A DNA stretch of 46,106 nt from an uncultured Bacteroidota bacterium (lineage in GTDB: Bacteria > Bacteroidota > Bacteroidia > Bacteroidales > VadinHA17), in assembly GCA_903824785.1 (NCBI GenBank), contig CAIJYD010000057.1, forward strand, positions 1 to 46,106, written 5' to 3'. Every line of letters begins with the position of its first letter. Position 1 is the stretch's first letter. Positions 16,549-24,950 of this stretch are shown one piece after another. Under the pieces are notes generated by a model. The model saw nothing but the letters and a program-made list of their open reading frames with translations. It was not told the DNA's origin and searched no databases. Position numbers and translations under genes: made by a program.

Positions 16549-16905
16549 ATGTCAACCACAGAAATTTCCAAATCCCGGAAAATTACAGCCTGGGTTATTG
16601 CTGGTTTATTAACCGCCCTATTCAGCTTCAGCTCAGCAGGTAAGCTTTTTTTACACCCTGAACAAATGGGGCAGATGCATCTGGAAAACTGGCGAATTAT
16701 TATTGGCATAGGTGAAGTCACCTCTGCACTTCTGTTTCTGTTCCCCCGAACAAATATTTATGGAACTTTGCTGCTTAGCGCTTATATGGGAGGTGCAATA
16801 ATTATTCATATGACCAGCGGCTTAAGCATTTTAATGCCTTCAGTTGTACTTATTCATGTCTGGATTACCGGATTCCTCAGAAATCCCGAACTTTTTAAGA
16901 AATAA
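16549..16905 (+). CDS. DoxX-like small membrane protein
   Basis: The 118-residue protein has four predicted membrane helices at about residues 11-30, 47-64, 70-87 and 91-108. The pattern of DoxX-like proteins is visible: F-S-F-S-S-A-G-K-L-F near helix 1, a W-R-I-I-I-G-I-G-E-V start of helix 2, and L-S-A-Y-M-G-G-A in helix 3. DoxX family proteins are membrane components linked in some bacteria to thiosulfate oxidation or oxidative stress, but most, including this short type, have no proven function. It lies 157 bp after the PepSY protein gene, with a palindrome between, so it may have its own control. Confidence 0.75.
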   Translation: MSTTEISKSRKITAWVIAGLLTALFSFSSAGKLFLHPEQMGQMHLENWRIIIGIGEVTSALLFLFPRTNIYGTLLLSAYMGGAIIIHMTSGLSILMPSVVLIHVWITGFLRNPELFKK

Positions 16906-16931
16906 TTCTGGGAAATACAGAGGAAGAAATC

Positions 16932-16939
16932 TAAATTTG
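16932..16939 (+). promoter_or_regulatory. -7 box before the class D beta-lactamase gene
   Basis: TAAATTTG, a full match to TAnnTTTG, 61 nt before the ATG at 17001. The best -33 candidate is only TCTG at 16907-16910, so the promoter is weakly supported. Confidence 0.4.
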
Positions 16940-17000
16940 CTTCCCGGAACACACCGCATTTAACCACTGCGGCAATGACCAGTATTAAAACCGCTCACCG

Positions 17001-17831
17001 ATGAGGTATTTGATATTATACATTATAATATGCCTTTCCTTTGATTCGTTTGCACAGAAATCAAAGGATAATATTGAGCTGATTGATTTAAAACAACAAT
17101 ACGCCGGGTTTACCGGTGGATTTAGTATTCTGGAACTGAAGACCGGAAAAAAATTTCTATACAATCCTGAACTTTGCGCTACCCGCTTCTCTCCCTGCTC
17201 AACATTTAAGATAGCAAACTCCCTGATCGGACTTGAAACGGGGGTGCTTGGTGATTCAGCTTTTGTAATCAGATATGACAGTATTCTGCATCCCCGGGAT
17301 CCAGCTTTATTAAAAACAAATCCATATCGCAACTGGTTCCGCGATTTGACTTTGAAACAAGCTTTCAGCTACTCCTGCGTCTGGTATTATCAGGAATCTG
17401 CACGCCGGATCGGGGAACAAAGGATGAGAAAATATATCAATCTGATTAACTATGGCAATAATGACCTGTCAGGCGGAATTGACAGATTCTGGCTTTGTGG
17501 CTCTTTGCTGATATCCGTAAATGAACAGATTGATTTTCTCAATAAATTGTACCATAATAGTTTATCAGGATTTTCACCGCGGTCAATTCAAACCGTAAAG
17601 GATATTATGCTTTATGAATCAACGGATGATTATAAACTGTATGGCAAAACAGGTACAGGTAACTGCCTGAATGGAAAAGTAATTGGCTGGTATGTTGGTT
17701 TCCTTGAGACCAAATCGGGAACTTATTTGTTTGCAATGAATATTATTGTGAATAAATATGATGATTTACCAGAAAATTTCAGAATAGACTTTGTAAAGAA
17801 CGTTTTCAGAGACCTGAAAATAATCAACTGA
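17001..17831 (+). CDS. Class D (OXA-like) beta-lactamase
   Basis: The 276-residue exported serine beta-lactamase has a signal peptide of about 18 residues ending S-F-A. All class D motifs are present: the active-site S67-T-F-K70 (K70 is the carbamylated lysine in this class), S125-C-V127, Y151-G-N153, F163-W-L in place of the common F/W-W-x step, and K216-T-G-T. Length is normal and no frame disruption is seen, so it should be an active periplasmic enzyme hydrolysing some beta-lactams. The spectrum cannot be told from motifs. No mobile element, integron site or resistance gene is beside it, so it looks like an intrinsic chromosomal gene rather than an acquired one. A related role in sensing, as in BlaR, is excluded by the lack of other domains. 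Confidence 0.9.
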   Translation: MRYLILYIIICLSFDSFAQKSKDNIELIDLKQQYAGFTGGFSILELKTGKKFLYNPELCATRFSPCSTFKIANSLIGLETGVLGDSAFVIRYDSILHPRDPALLKTNPYRNWFRDLTLKQAFSYSCVWYYQESARRIGEQRMRKYINLINYGNNDLSGGIDRFWLCGSLLISVNEQIDFLNKLYHNSLSGFSPRSIQTVKDIMLYESTDDYKLYGKTGTGNCLNGKVIGWYVGFLETKSGTYLFAMNIIVNKYDDLPENFRIDFVKNVFRDLKIIN

Positions 17832-17888
17832 ATTCAGATTAAATGCCCCCCTTTTGCTCCGGCTTATTTCCCGGCAGCAATATAATAT

Positions 17889-17919
17889 CTTGCACTATAG
17901 TCAAACAATTGTAACTTTG
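17889..17919 (+). promoter_or_regulatory. Promoter of the GH89-permease operon
   Basis: CTTG at 17889-17892 (3 of 4 to TTTG), 19-nt spacer, TAACTTTG at 17912-17919 (full match to TAnnTTTG). The start codon is at 17978. Confidence 0.68.
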
Positions 17920-17977
17920 ATAACATGATGAGAAGATACCGAATACTTATCAGTTTGTAATCTTTAAATAAAATGTC

Positions 17978-20167
17978 ATGTCCAGAAAATTTCCTCTTGC
18001 CGGTATCATTCCGATAATAGTGCTTGTTTCCCTGCTCTCTGGTTGTAAAAACAGCGGAAACAAACAGATTGATGAAGCGGCAAATCTTATTCAGAGAGTT
18101 TTACCAGATTATGCCGGACAGTTTAAGCTGCAACTGATCGAAAAAGAGGGTTCAAATGATGTCTTTGAAATTGAGGCACGAAACAGGAAAATCGTTATCA
18201 GTGGTTCATCAGGAGTTGCCATTTGCAGCGGATTTAACTATTACCTGAAAAATTATTGCAATGCTGTTTACAACTGGAGAGGTGTGGAGAATCTGAAAAT
18301 ATCGGGCGACCTGCCACTTGATTTTGAGAAAATCAGAAAAGTTTCACCCTGTTTCTACAGGTATATTTTCAATTATTGCACCTTTTCATATTCCATGGCT
18401 TTCTGGGATTGGGATCAGTGGGAAAAAATGATTGACTGGATGGCAATGAACGGAATTAATATGCCACTTGCTCCGATGGGTCAGGAGATAATCTGGCAGC
18501 GGGTTTACAAAAAATACGGATTGTCGGAAGACGACCTGAAAGATTTTTTTGTTGGCCCGGCATACAATGCCTTTGGCAGAATGGGGTGCATCTATGGTTT
18601 TGGCGGTCCTTTGCCACAGACCTGGATTGAAAATGAAAGATTACTTCAGAAAAAAATTCTCGCCCGCGAGCGTGGTCTCGGTATGACTCCTGTTCTACAG
18701 GGCTTTACAGGCCATGTCCCCTCTGCTTTTGCAAAGAAAAATCCTGAACTAAAATATTCAAACCTTACATGGATTGATTTCCAAAAAACAGTTCTCCTCG
18801 ACTGGGAAGAGCCGGCATTTACAAAAATCGGTGAAGATTTTATTTCTGAACTGACAAAGGAATATGGGACCGACCACCTCTATGCAATTGATCAGTTTAT
18901 TGAAATGAAACCCGCCATTGGAGATACGGCATATCTGAGAAACATGAGTAAAAAAATCTTCTCAGGTATTGACAAGGCCGATCCTGAAGGGAAATGGATT
19001 ATTCAAACCTGGCCTTTCAAAGAGCTTGATTTCTGGAATACGCAAAGGACAAAAGCATACTTTGACGGAGTTCCCGATAGCCGCATGATAGCACTTGAGC
19101 TGATGGGGGAATCGTGGTTTTATACCGGCTGGTATAAACATAACGGATGGTATGGCAAGCAATGGATCTGGTCGGTAATCCAGAATTTCGGAGACAATGT
19201 AAGTATGCATGGCGGACTGACTCAGATCCACGATAACTATGAAAAAGTTTTATCAAGCCCGGAGAAAGGAAAATTATCTGGAATGGGCCTTATGATGGAA
19301 GGTCTTGATTACAATCCTGTTGTGTATGAGTTTGTTGCAGATATGATGTGGGAAACCGGAGTGCCTGATCTGAACCAGTGGAAAAGAAAATATCTGAAAT
19401 CGAGGTACGGCATTATAAACAAGGATATAGTAAATGGATGGGACTCACTTTTTAAATTTTATTATACCAGAAGCGAACTGTTTGAAAATAATCCAATTAC
19501 AAACAGGCCAATGTTTGTAATTAATGACATTCATCCATCGGAAGCCTCAGTTTCAGGAGCAGAAAGTCTTATTAAAGCTGCTGATTTATTAAAAGACAAT
19601 GATGGTTATCAATTTGATATAGTAAACCTCTTCAGGCAGGTTTTTGGACGTTATAGTGGTCATCTCCTGTTTAATATAACAACCAGCTACAAGGATAAAA
19701 ACATTAAGAAATTTGATGAATCGGTAAACGAATTTATCACTCTTTCCAAAAAGCTTGAGCAATTAATGAACACCAGGGAAGAATTTTTATTTGGAAAATG
19801 GATTGGAGACAGCCGCGAACGTGCAACAAATGCTAAGGAAGAACAATTATATGAATGGAATGCAAAAGCAATTATTACAACATGGGGTGGCCGTGTTCTC
19901 TATGGATATGCACTAAAAGACTGGGCAGGAATGTACAGCAGCTATTATCTGCCACGATGGGAGAAGTTTTTTGAGTCGATGAGGGCAGAAATAACAGGGG
20001 GAGAAAAAGTTGATTACGATAATTTCAAGAAAAATATAATGTTATGGGAAGATAATTGGGTTAACCTTCGTGAAGAAAATATTATATCAGTACCTTCCGG
20101 AAATTCAATTCTGCTCGCAAAGGAGCTTTGGGAACAATATGGAGAAAAGCTGCGTAACGAAAAATAG
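17978..20167 (+). CDS. Alpha-N-acetylglucosaminidase lipoprotein (GH89, NAGLU-like)
   Basis: The 729-residue enzyme releases terminal alpha-linked GlcNAc from glycans such as heparan-sulfate fragments or mucin-type caps. The lipobox L-L-S-G-C (C23) places it on a membrane, probably the outer one. The domain order matches the family: a small N-terminal alpha/beta domain (about 30-115), a TIM barrel (about 120-450) and a helical C-terminal domain. By alignment from memory with human NAGLU (E316 and E446), the catalytic acids are E309 in I-D-Q-F-I-E-M and E441 in L-M-M-E-G. The family stretch M-A-M-N-G-I-N-M-P-L-A at about 155-165 is also clear. An FHS permease gene follows 37 bp later, suggesting that released GlcNAc is taken up. 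Confidence 0.92.
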   Translation: MSRKFPLAGIIPIIVLVSLLSGCKNSGNKQIDEAANLIQRVLPDYAGQFKLQLIEKEGSNDVFEIEARNRKIVISGSSGVAICSGFNYYLKNYCNAVYNWRGVENLKISGDLPLDFEKIRKVSPCFYRYIFNYCTFSYSMAFWDWDQWEKMIDWMAMNGINMPLAPMGQEIIWQRVYKKYGLSEDDLKDFFVGPAYNAFGRMGCIYGFGGPLPQTWIENERLLQKKILARERGLGMTPVLQGFTGHVPSAFAKKNPELKYSNLTWIDFQKTVLLDWEEPAFTKIGEDFISELTKEYGTDHLYAIDQFIEMKPAIGDTAYLRNMSKKIFSGIDKADPEGKWIIQTWPFKELDFWNTQRTKAYFDGVPDSRMIALELMGESWFYTGWYKHNGWYGKQWIWSVIQNFGDNVSMHGGLTQIHDNYEKVLSSPEKGKLSGMGLMMEGLDYNPVVYEFVADMMWETGVPDLNQWKRKYLKSRYGIINKDIVNGWDSLFKFYYTRSELFENNPITNRPMFVINDIHPSEASVSGAESLIKAADLLKDNDGYQFDIVNLFRQVFGRYSGHLLFNITTSYKDKNIKKFDESVNEFITLSKKLEQLMNTREEFLFGKWIGDSRERATNAKEEQLYEWNAKAIITTWGGRVLYGYALKDWAGMYSSYYLPRWEKFFESMRAEITGGEKVDYDNFKKNIMLWEDNWVNLREENIISVPSGNSILLAKELWEQYGEKLRNEK

Positions 20168-20204
20168 TGCAGCAACGATCTTCAAACAGTATTAAAATCT
20201 ATAT

Positions 20205-21425
20205 ATGATGAACGGTGAAGTAAACTCCAGGTGGAAAAGTTTTGTGCGTCCAATGATAATTATTGCGTCCCTGTTCTCCATACTGGGTTTTGCTGTAGGT
20301 ATAAATGCATTCTTTGTTCCGTTTGTTAAGGCTGCTTTTAATATCAATTCAGCAATGTCGTACCTTGTAACAACGGCTACTTTTTCTGCATTTGTGATTT
20401 TTGGGATTCCATCAGGTAAGGTTTTGAAGTCCATTGGTTATAAAAAATCGATGGTCGTTTCATTCCTTTTAATGGCTCTCGGAATGCTTTTGATTGTTCC
20501 TGCCGCCAAATGGATAAGTTTCCCATTCTTTTTATTTGCACTATTTGTAAACGGGATTGGCCAGACTCTTCTGAATGCAGCTCTTAACCCATATATTACA
20601 ATTTTAGGCCCCGAAAAGAGTGCTGCACAAAGGATAAGCATAATGGGCATCTGCAATAAGCTTTCGTTGGGATTGGCTCCTGTTGTACTGGCACTTTTTA
20701 TGGATACAGCCAATGTCCGGCTGAATGATGCTATTGCCCCTTTTTATGTCATTGCAGGTATTCTGGTTTTTCTCGGGGCTCTTTCCTATTTTGCCCCCCT
20801 TCCAGAGGTAAAAGCAGCCGGGGAAGATGAAAATGAACCAGAAAATGGTTCCGTCTTTGCAAATAGTAAAACCAGTATCCTTCAATTCCCTCATTTAATG
20901 TTAGGGGCACTGGCAATTTTTTTATATGTCGGCGTTGAGATGATTGCTCTAACCTCAATAAATGACTATGCAATTGAAATCGGGCTGCCATCTCCTGAAA
21001 AATTTGCCGGATATACCTCGGCAGCCTATGTTATCGGATATCTTATTGGGATATTCTTAATACCACGGATTATATCCCAGATCAATGCGATGTTAATCTG
21101 TTCATTTATTGGTACCGCTTCATCGTTGCTGATTGTTTTCCTTCCAGGTACCTCTTCAATTTATTTTGTAGCAGTCATGGGGCTTGCCAACTCCCTGATA
21201 TGGCCTGCAATATGGCCGATGGCACTGGCCGATCTCGGAAAATTTACAAAAGCCGGCTCTTCTTTGATGGTTATGGGCATTGCCGGAGGTGGTCTGGCAC
21301 CTCCTTTTCTTGGTCTGTTGAAAGACCACTTTTCATCCTACCAGCAGGCATACTGGATGTTGCTGCCGGTATATCTCTATTTCCTGTTATATGGGTTCAG
21401 GTTATATAAGATCCGCATTAAATAG
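20205..21425 (+). CDS. FHS-type MFS sugar permease, probably for GlcNAc or a hexose
   Basis: The 406-residue inner-membrane transporter has about 12 helices and the fucose-galactose-glucose-type (FHS) signature L-N-P-Y-I-T-I-L-G-P at about residues 127-136. In FucP the matching stretch reads E-T-A-A-N-P-Y; here the acidic residue is replaced (L-L-N-A-A-L-N-P-Y), as in the NagP/GluP branch. It is probably co-transcribed with the GH89 enzyme, which points to N-acetylglucosamine as substrate; this is inferred from context. There are two adjacent ATGs (20205 and 20208) and either could be used. Its last codons overlap the end of the opposite-strand UroD-family gene by 8 bp. Confidence 0.82.
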   Translation: MMNGEVNSRWKSFVRPMIIIASLFSILGFAVGINAFFVPFVKAAFNINSAMSYLVTTATFSAFVIFGIPSGKVLKSIGYKKSMVVSFLLMALGMLLIVPAAKWISFPFFLFALFVNGIGQTLLNAALNPYITILGPEKSAAQRISIMGICNKLSLGLAPVVLALFMDTANVRLNDAIAPFYVIAGILVFLGALSYFAPLPEVKAAGEDENEPENGSVFANSKTSILQFPHLMLGALAIFLYVGVEMIALTSINDYAIEIGLPSPEKFAGYTSAAYVIGYLIGIFLIPRIISQINAMLICSFIGTASSLLIVFLPGTSSIYFVAVMGLANSLIWPAIWPMALADLGKFTKAGSSLMVMGIAGGGLAPPFLGLLKDHFSSYQQAYWMLLPVYLYFLLYGFRLYKIRIK

Positions 21426-22584
21426 CCCCTGCCTCTTCTGCCATAATCTGATAATTCCGGAATGTCCTCTCGGAAATAGTTCTGCCGTAAGGTGCAGAGG
21501 TTGGCATAAGGACAAAACCCCTTCCTTCACCTGCCATCCCGTCTGCAATACTCTGTTTTACAACTTTCCTGAACAGATCAGATGGCATACTTTCAATATC
21601 AGCAATTTCTATATTCCCAAACAGCACCAGCTGCTTCCCGTATTTCTCTCTTAAGTATTTCAGCTCCACATCGCCATGTGGTGGCGGTTCGATCGGATCG
21701 GTAGCATCGGCTCCCATTTCTACAATATAATCGAGTACATTTTTTACCCGGCCATGAGCATGAATCCGGACCAGCCCTCCATATTTCTTTATCTCTTTTA
21801 CCATTGGTCCGGTATATCGAACAACATATTCCTCGAAATAAGGAGCTGGAAGGAATGGTTCGGTAATATACTCCGGTCCATATATCCTCCATAACCGTCC
21901 GGGAAATTCTTTTGCTACCTTTTGGGTGCGTTTATGAATGTAACGGGCATGCTTTTCAAGCAATTTATGACAAAGCGCCTGTTCTGTATAGGCGAATATT
22001 GTGAAATCTTCAAGATTAAACAGAGCTGCCACGGCACAAACCGGGTCTTCTGTGTCGACCATAACAATACCTTTGTCGCCCAGCCTGGCTTCCTGTTCTT
22101 CAAGATGGACTATGTCAATATTTTCGTCAAATATTTCATCGGGCAGCTGCAGAAATAGTTCAACATCATCTCTGTTTTTCAGAAGATATTCAACTGTCCA
22201 TACGGTATCGAGGTACTTGTCACGGCGGGTAAGAGTAGTTAATCTTTTACTGCCAATCTTAAAGGTTTGTTTTGTAAAACGACTATCGTTCTCTTCCCAT
22301 GTTTTTTCTTCAACATACTGGCTCCGGATGCCAACATTTGAGCTTCCGTCCCACGACAAGTGCGACTGTGCACGTACCGGACTTACCAACCTTATAATAT
22401 CTGTGTGGTTTTCAGCCAGATCCAAAAGCGGCTGCCACGAAGGAGAGTTGTAAATATTATACTCATCGGGGTCGTTTGGATTTACCAGAAACCCTCCTAT
22501 CTCGTAAAAATTTACTGCCGGACGGTCAACAGCTTCTCCTTTGAGTGTTGCTGTAAGCCGTTCCCTTCTTGTCATCTGTTTCAT
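21418..22584 (-). CDS. Uroporphyrinogen decarboxylase superfamily protein (methyltransferase-like branch)
   Basis: The 388-residue cytoplasmic protein has the UroD/MtaA barrel pattern: T-R-R-E-R-L-x-A-T-L-K-G-E-A-V-D-R-P at residues 5-22 and a C-terminal G-A-D-A-T-D-P-I-E-P-P with G-N-I-E-I-A-D. True HemE would be shorter and would show different N-terminal arginine motifs, so heme synthesis is unlikely. MtaA-type enzymes that move methyl groups to coenzyme M bind zinc by H-x-C and a later Cys. Here the first site is H275-A-H277-G and the C-terminal Cys is absent, so chemistry may differ. It follows the secreted glycosidase-like gene by 63 bp in the same direction. This type is often near glycan genes in Bacteroidota; the substrate is unknown. 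A second ATG at 22575 is possible. Confidence 0.75.
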   Translation of the reverse strand: MKQMTRRERLTATLKGEAVDRPAVNFYEIGGFLVNPNDPDEYNIYNSPSWQPLLDLAENHTDIIRLVSPVRAQSHLSWDGSSNVGIRSQYVEEKTWEENDSRFTKQTFKIGSKRLTTLTRRDKYLDTVWTVEYLLKNRDDVELFLQLPDEIFDENIDIVHLEEQEARLGDKGIVMVDTEDPVCAVAALFNLEDFTIFAYTEQALCHKLLEKHARYIHKRTQKVAKEFPGRLWRIYGPEYITEPFLPAPYFEEYVVRYTGPMVKEIKKYGGLVRIHAHGRVKNVLDYIVEMGADATDPIEPPPHGDVELKYLREKYGKQLVLFGNIEIADIESMPSDLFRKVVKQSIADGMAGEGRGFVLMPTSAPYGRTISERTFRNYQIMAEEAGAI

Positions 22585-22647
22585 TTATCAACTGTTGATG
22601 TGAAAATCAATTATATCAAACCAATTCCCTTTCAAACGAACTCAGGT

Positions 22648-24744
22648 TTATTTATCCTTATTTTCAGATGTTATACTTATTACCTGAGTCCGCCCTGCCG
22701 CGATTTTTAAATATAAGCGATTTTTTTCAACTTTCACCTCCTGCCCGCCAACCATTTCATTAGCTGAATATTTTCCCGTAATACCAAGTTCCTTAATATT
22801 CAGCAGGATATTGCATGAAACTTCATCATTCCCAATATTCCTTACAGTAAAAAACAATTTGTCTGCATTACCAAACCGCTCTACTCTTATTGAGGGGGGG
22901 TTGCCGGAAGCCAGAGTAACGGGTTCCCACCCGGCAGAGGCAATCTGTTTAATGATAGGTATATATTTTTTGAAGAATGGTTTTCCGATCTCAGTTTTCT
23001 TATGATCCTGCCAATAGGGATCACTTGAAGCGTCGACGCTGAAAAAAGAGGGAAAAAAGCCGTAAGCCATCAATTTTTCAAAATAAACCACATAACCTGA
23101 ATATGGGGCCTCGTTAAATGCTTTATCGTTTAACCCTTCGTTCAAAAGAAAAACAATAGGTTTTTGAAAAGAGATAGCACGCTTGAAATCAAGTGCTTCT
23201 GTATTATGATCTCCGGAAGAATACCAGCTCAGTTCCGCTCCGAAAAGATCAAGATTAGCTGCAGCGAACGGATTCCAGCCATGACCATTTCCCATTGCCA
23301 GCTTACCCTGAGAATGCATCTCGTCGGCAATTTTTTTCATAAATTCAAATTCTGATGTAAAATTCCAGATAGCCGGCCGCGCCACCGACCTGGAAAAAGT
23401 AAGCGGATAATCGGTATATGCGAAATGTTCTTCACGGTAATTCAGATCGTGATGCCAGTTCCATTCCATCGAATCAAAATATATTCCATCGGCATTCAGC
23501 TTTCGTGCAGGACTGATTTCATGGTCCAGAACATACTGATATCTGTTAAACCCTGACAGGTCAGGATCACAGTTAGTTGTAATGCTTACGGCCCAGCCGG
23601 TTTTAAACCATGGCGTTTCGAGACGCCTCGTTTGCCAGAGACCGTTCTTATCTTCAGTCGCACTTATATCCAGATAGGCCCGATGGCCTTTGGATATCAT
23701 TTTTTCAGATACAAGGGTGTCATAGGATATGTTTTTTGTCTTTATTGGCAACTGGATATCCCAAGGCTCGGTATATTGAAAACTAAGGACCCCTGTCTCC
23801 TTATCGGAAAGGATATTGGACATTTTTTTGCCATCTTTCATATCAGAACCGCCGTATGAAGTTTCATGAAATGCAAAACCAAATTCGCTCCAGTCAGGGA
23901 TTGAACGAAGCGGGGTAAAAGGGAGCCAGATTCCTTCATTTACAACCCTTTTTTTGAATGCTTCGGAGTATATTGAATAATATTCTGACAATGCTGCTCT
24001 CATTCCCCATTCCGGATTAAAATCAAAACGGCTCAGTTTAAAGAAAGCCCTGTTTGGAAACTTTTTTGTAAGCGGACTTGTTGCCAGATCGAACTCAGCT
24101 ATTAATCCCTTCCTCAGGTCGGCGCCCAGACGATACACCGCAGGAACAGACATATCTATTCCCAGGCCTTTCCCTTTGCCGTCGATACCAATGGCACAAA
24201 GCGGATAAAATGACATCGTTCCCTGCCCGACAGCATCTCCATATCCTCCATCAGAAAGATCCTTCCCGTTAAAGGCACCTGCCGGTGGCATAAGGGTACT
24301 CACACTTATTGTATCATAATAGCCCCGGCCTTCCTGCATCAGCTCTGATTTATCCAAACCACGGAACCATTTCCAGTTGTCACCGCTGAAAGGGAAACCA
24401 ACTCTAAGGGTAAGACATGAATTTGCCTGGCCAAGGGATTCAACCTCACCATTAATTTCTGTAAAAGTTCCCCTGTCTATTTCATGAATAACAACCTGAT
24501 ATGACTCATTACGATAAGCCGTTATCCTGGTGATGCCTGAAACACTAACCCTGACAACCGGAATTTCTATAACACCGGCATCTGGATGCGTAGCGTCAAT
24601 ATATTCAATATGAACAGGTTGTGAAGGCGCCTTTTTAGTTTCAGGAGTGTTCTCCTTTATTTCGTTTTCGGCATTTATACTACTGCAAAAAAACAGTAAT
24701 CCCGATATAATTGCATATTGCAGAAATCCGCCTGAATACTTCAT
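22648..24744 (-). CDS. Secreted glycosidase-like protein with TIM-barrel catalytic motif
   Basis: The 698-residue exported protein has a signal peptide of about 25 residues ending I-N-A. Residues 45-260 are beta-rich and include G-K-G-L-G-I-D-M-S-V-P and a R-A-A-L-S-E-Y-Y motif before the barrel. The barrel shows D419-G-I-Y-F-D424-S-M-E427, the common glycosidase-barrel strand that ends in acidic catalytic residues, then a small beta domain at about 615-690 that starts after A-S-G-W-E-P-V. I cannot place it in a numbered GH family; it resembles retaining alpha-glycosidase barrels of the GH31/GH36 kind only in this motif. A strong Shine-Dalgarno site precedes it, unusual in this phylum. It leads an operon with the UroD-like gene. 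Confidence 0.6.
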   Translation of the reverse strand: MKYSGGFLQYAIISGLLFFCSSINAENEIKENTPETKKAPSQPVHIEYIDATHPDAGVIEIPVVRVSVSGITRITAYRNESYQVVIHEIDRGTFTEINGEVESLGQANSCLTLRVGFPFSGDNWKWFRGLDKSELMQEGRGYYDTISVSTLMPPAGAFNGKDLSDGGYGDAVGQGTMSFYPLCAIGIDGKGKGLGIDMSVPAVYRLGADLRKGLIAEFDLATSPLTKKFPNRAFFKLSRFDFNPEWGMRAALSEYYSIYSEAFKKRVVNEGIWLPFTPLRSIPDWSEFGFAFHETSYGGSDMKDGKKMSNILSDKETGVLSFQYTEPWDIQLPIKTKNISYDTLVSEKMISKGHRAYLDISATEDKNGLWQTRRLETPWFKTGWAVSITTNCDPDLSGFNRYQYVLDHEISPARKLNADGIYFDSMEWNWHHDLNYREEHFAYTDYPLTFSRSVARPAIWNFTSEFEFMKKIADEMHSQGKLAMGNGHGWNPFAAANLDLFGAELSWYSSGDHNTEALDFKRAISFQKPIVFLLNEGLNDKAFNEAPYSGYVVYFEKLMAYGFFPSFFSVDASSDPYWQDHKKTEIGKPFFKKYIPIIKQIASAGWEPVTLASGNPPSIRVERFGNADKLFFTVRNIGNDEVSCNILLNIKELGITGKYSANEMVGGQEVKVEKNRLYLKIAAGRTQVISITSENKDK

Positions 24745-24748
24745 AAAA

Positions 24749-24754
24749 CCTCCC
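24749..24754 (-). promoter_or_regulatory. Strong Shine-Dalgarno site for the glycosidase-like gene
   Basis: On the minus strand GGGAGG lies 4 nt before the ATG at 24744. Most other genes in the window have no such site, as expected for Bacteroidota, so this stands out and confirms the start. Confidence 0.6.
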
Positions 24755-24889
24755 TGATTAAATTACTAAAATGAAACCTTATTGTAGTCTGATAAAATTG
24801 CAGCTAAAAGTAAGCGATACTTTTCGATTAAATAAGAAAAAAATATAAAATGATTATCTGACTTACCGACCAATTCATCAATAGTCAAA

Positions 24890-24904
24890 GGTCAGGGTCA
24901 GACC
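24890..24904. repeat. GGTC-type short inverted repeat
   Basis: GGTC-AGGGTCA-GACC has 4-bp arms and an internal GGTCA/GGGTCA direct repeat, in a 206-bp gap between two minus-strand genes. It recalls short repeats near IS200-like or REP-associated transposases, but no transposase is present. It may be chance. Confidence 0.2.
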
Positions 24905-24950
24905 ATTTTGCTTCAGATGGGGATTCTTGAATAACCCTTACCAGTAGTGC

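Noticed and set aside
21418-22584. True uroporphyrinogen decarboxylase (hemE).
   Set aside because: The N-terminal arginine motifs of HemE are missing, and the context is glycan genes rather than heme synthesis.
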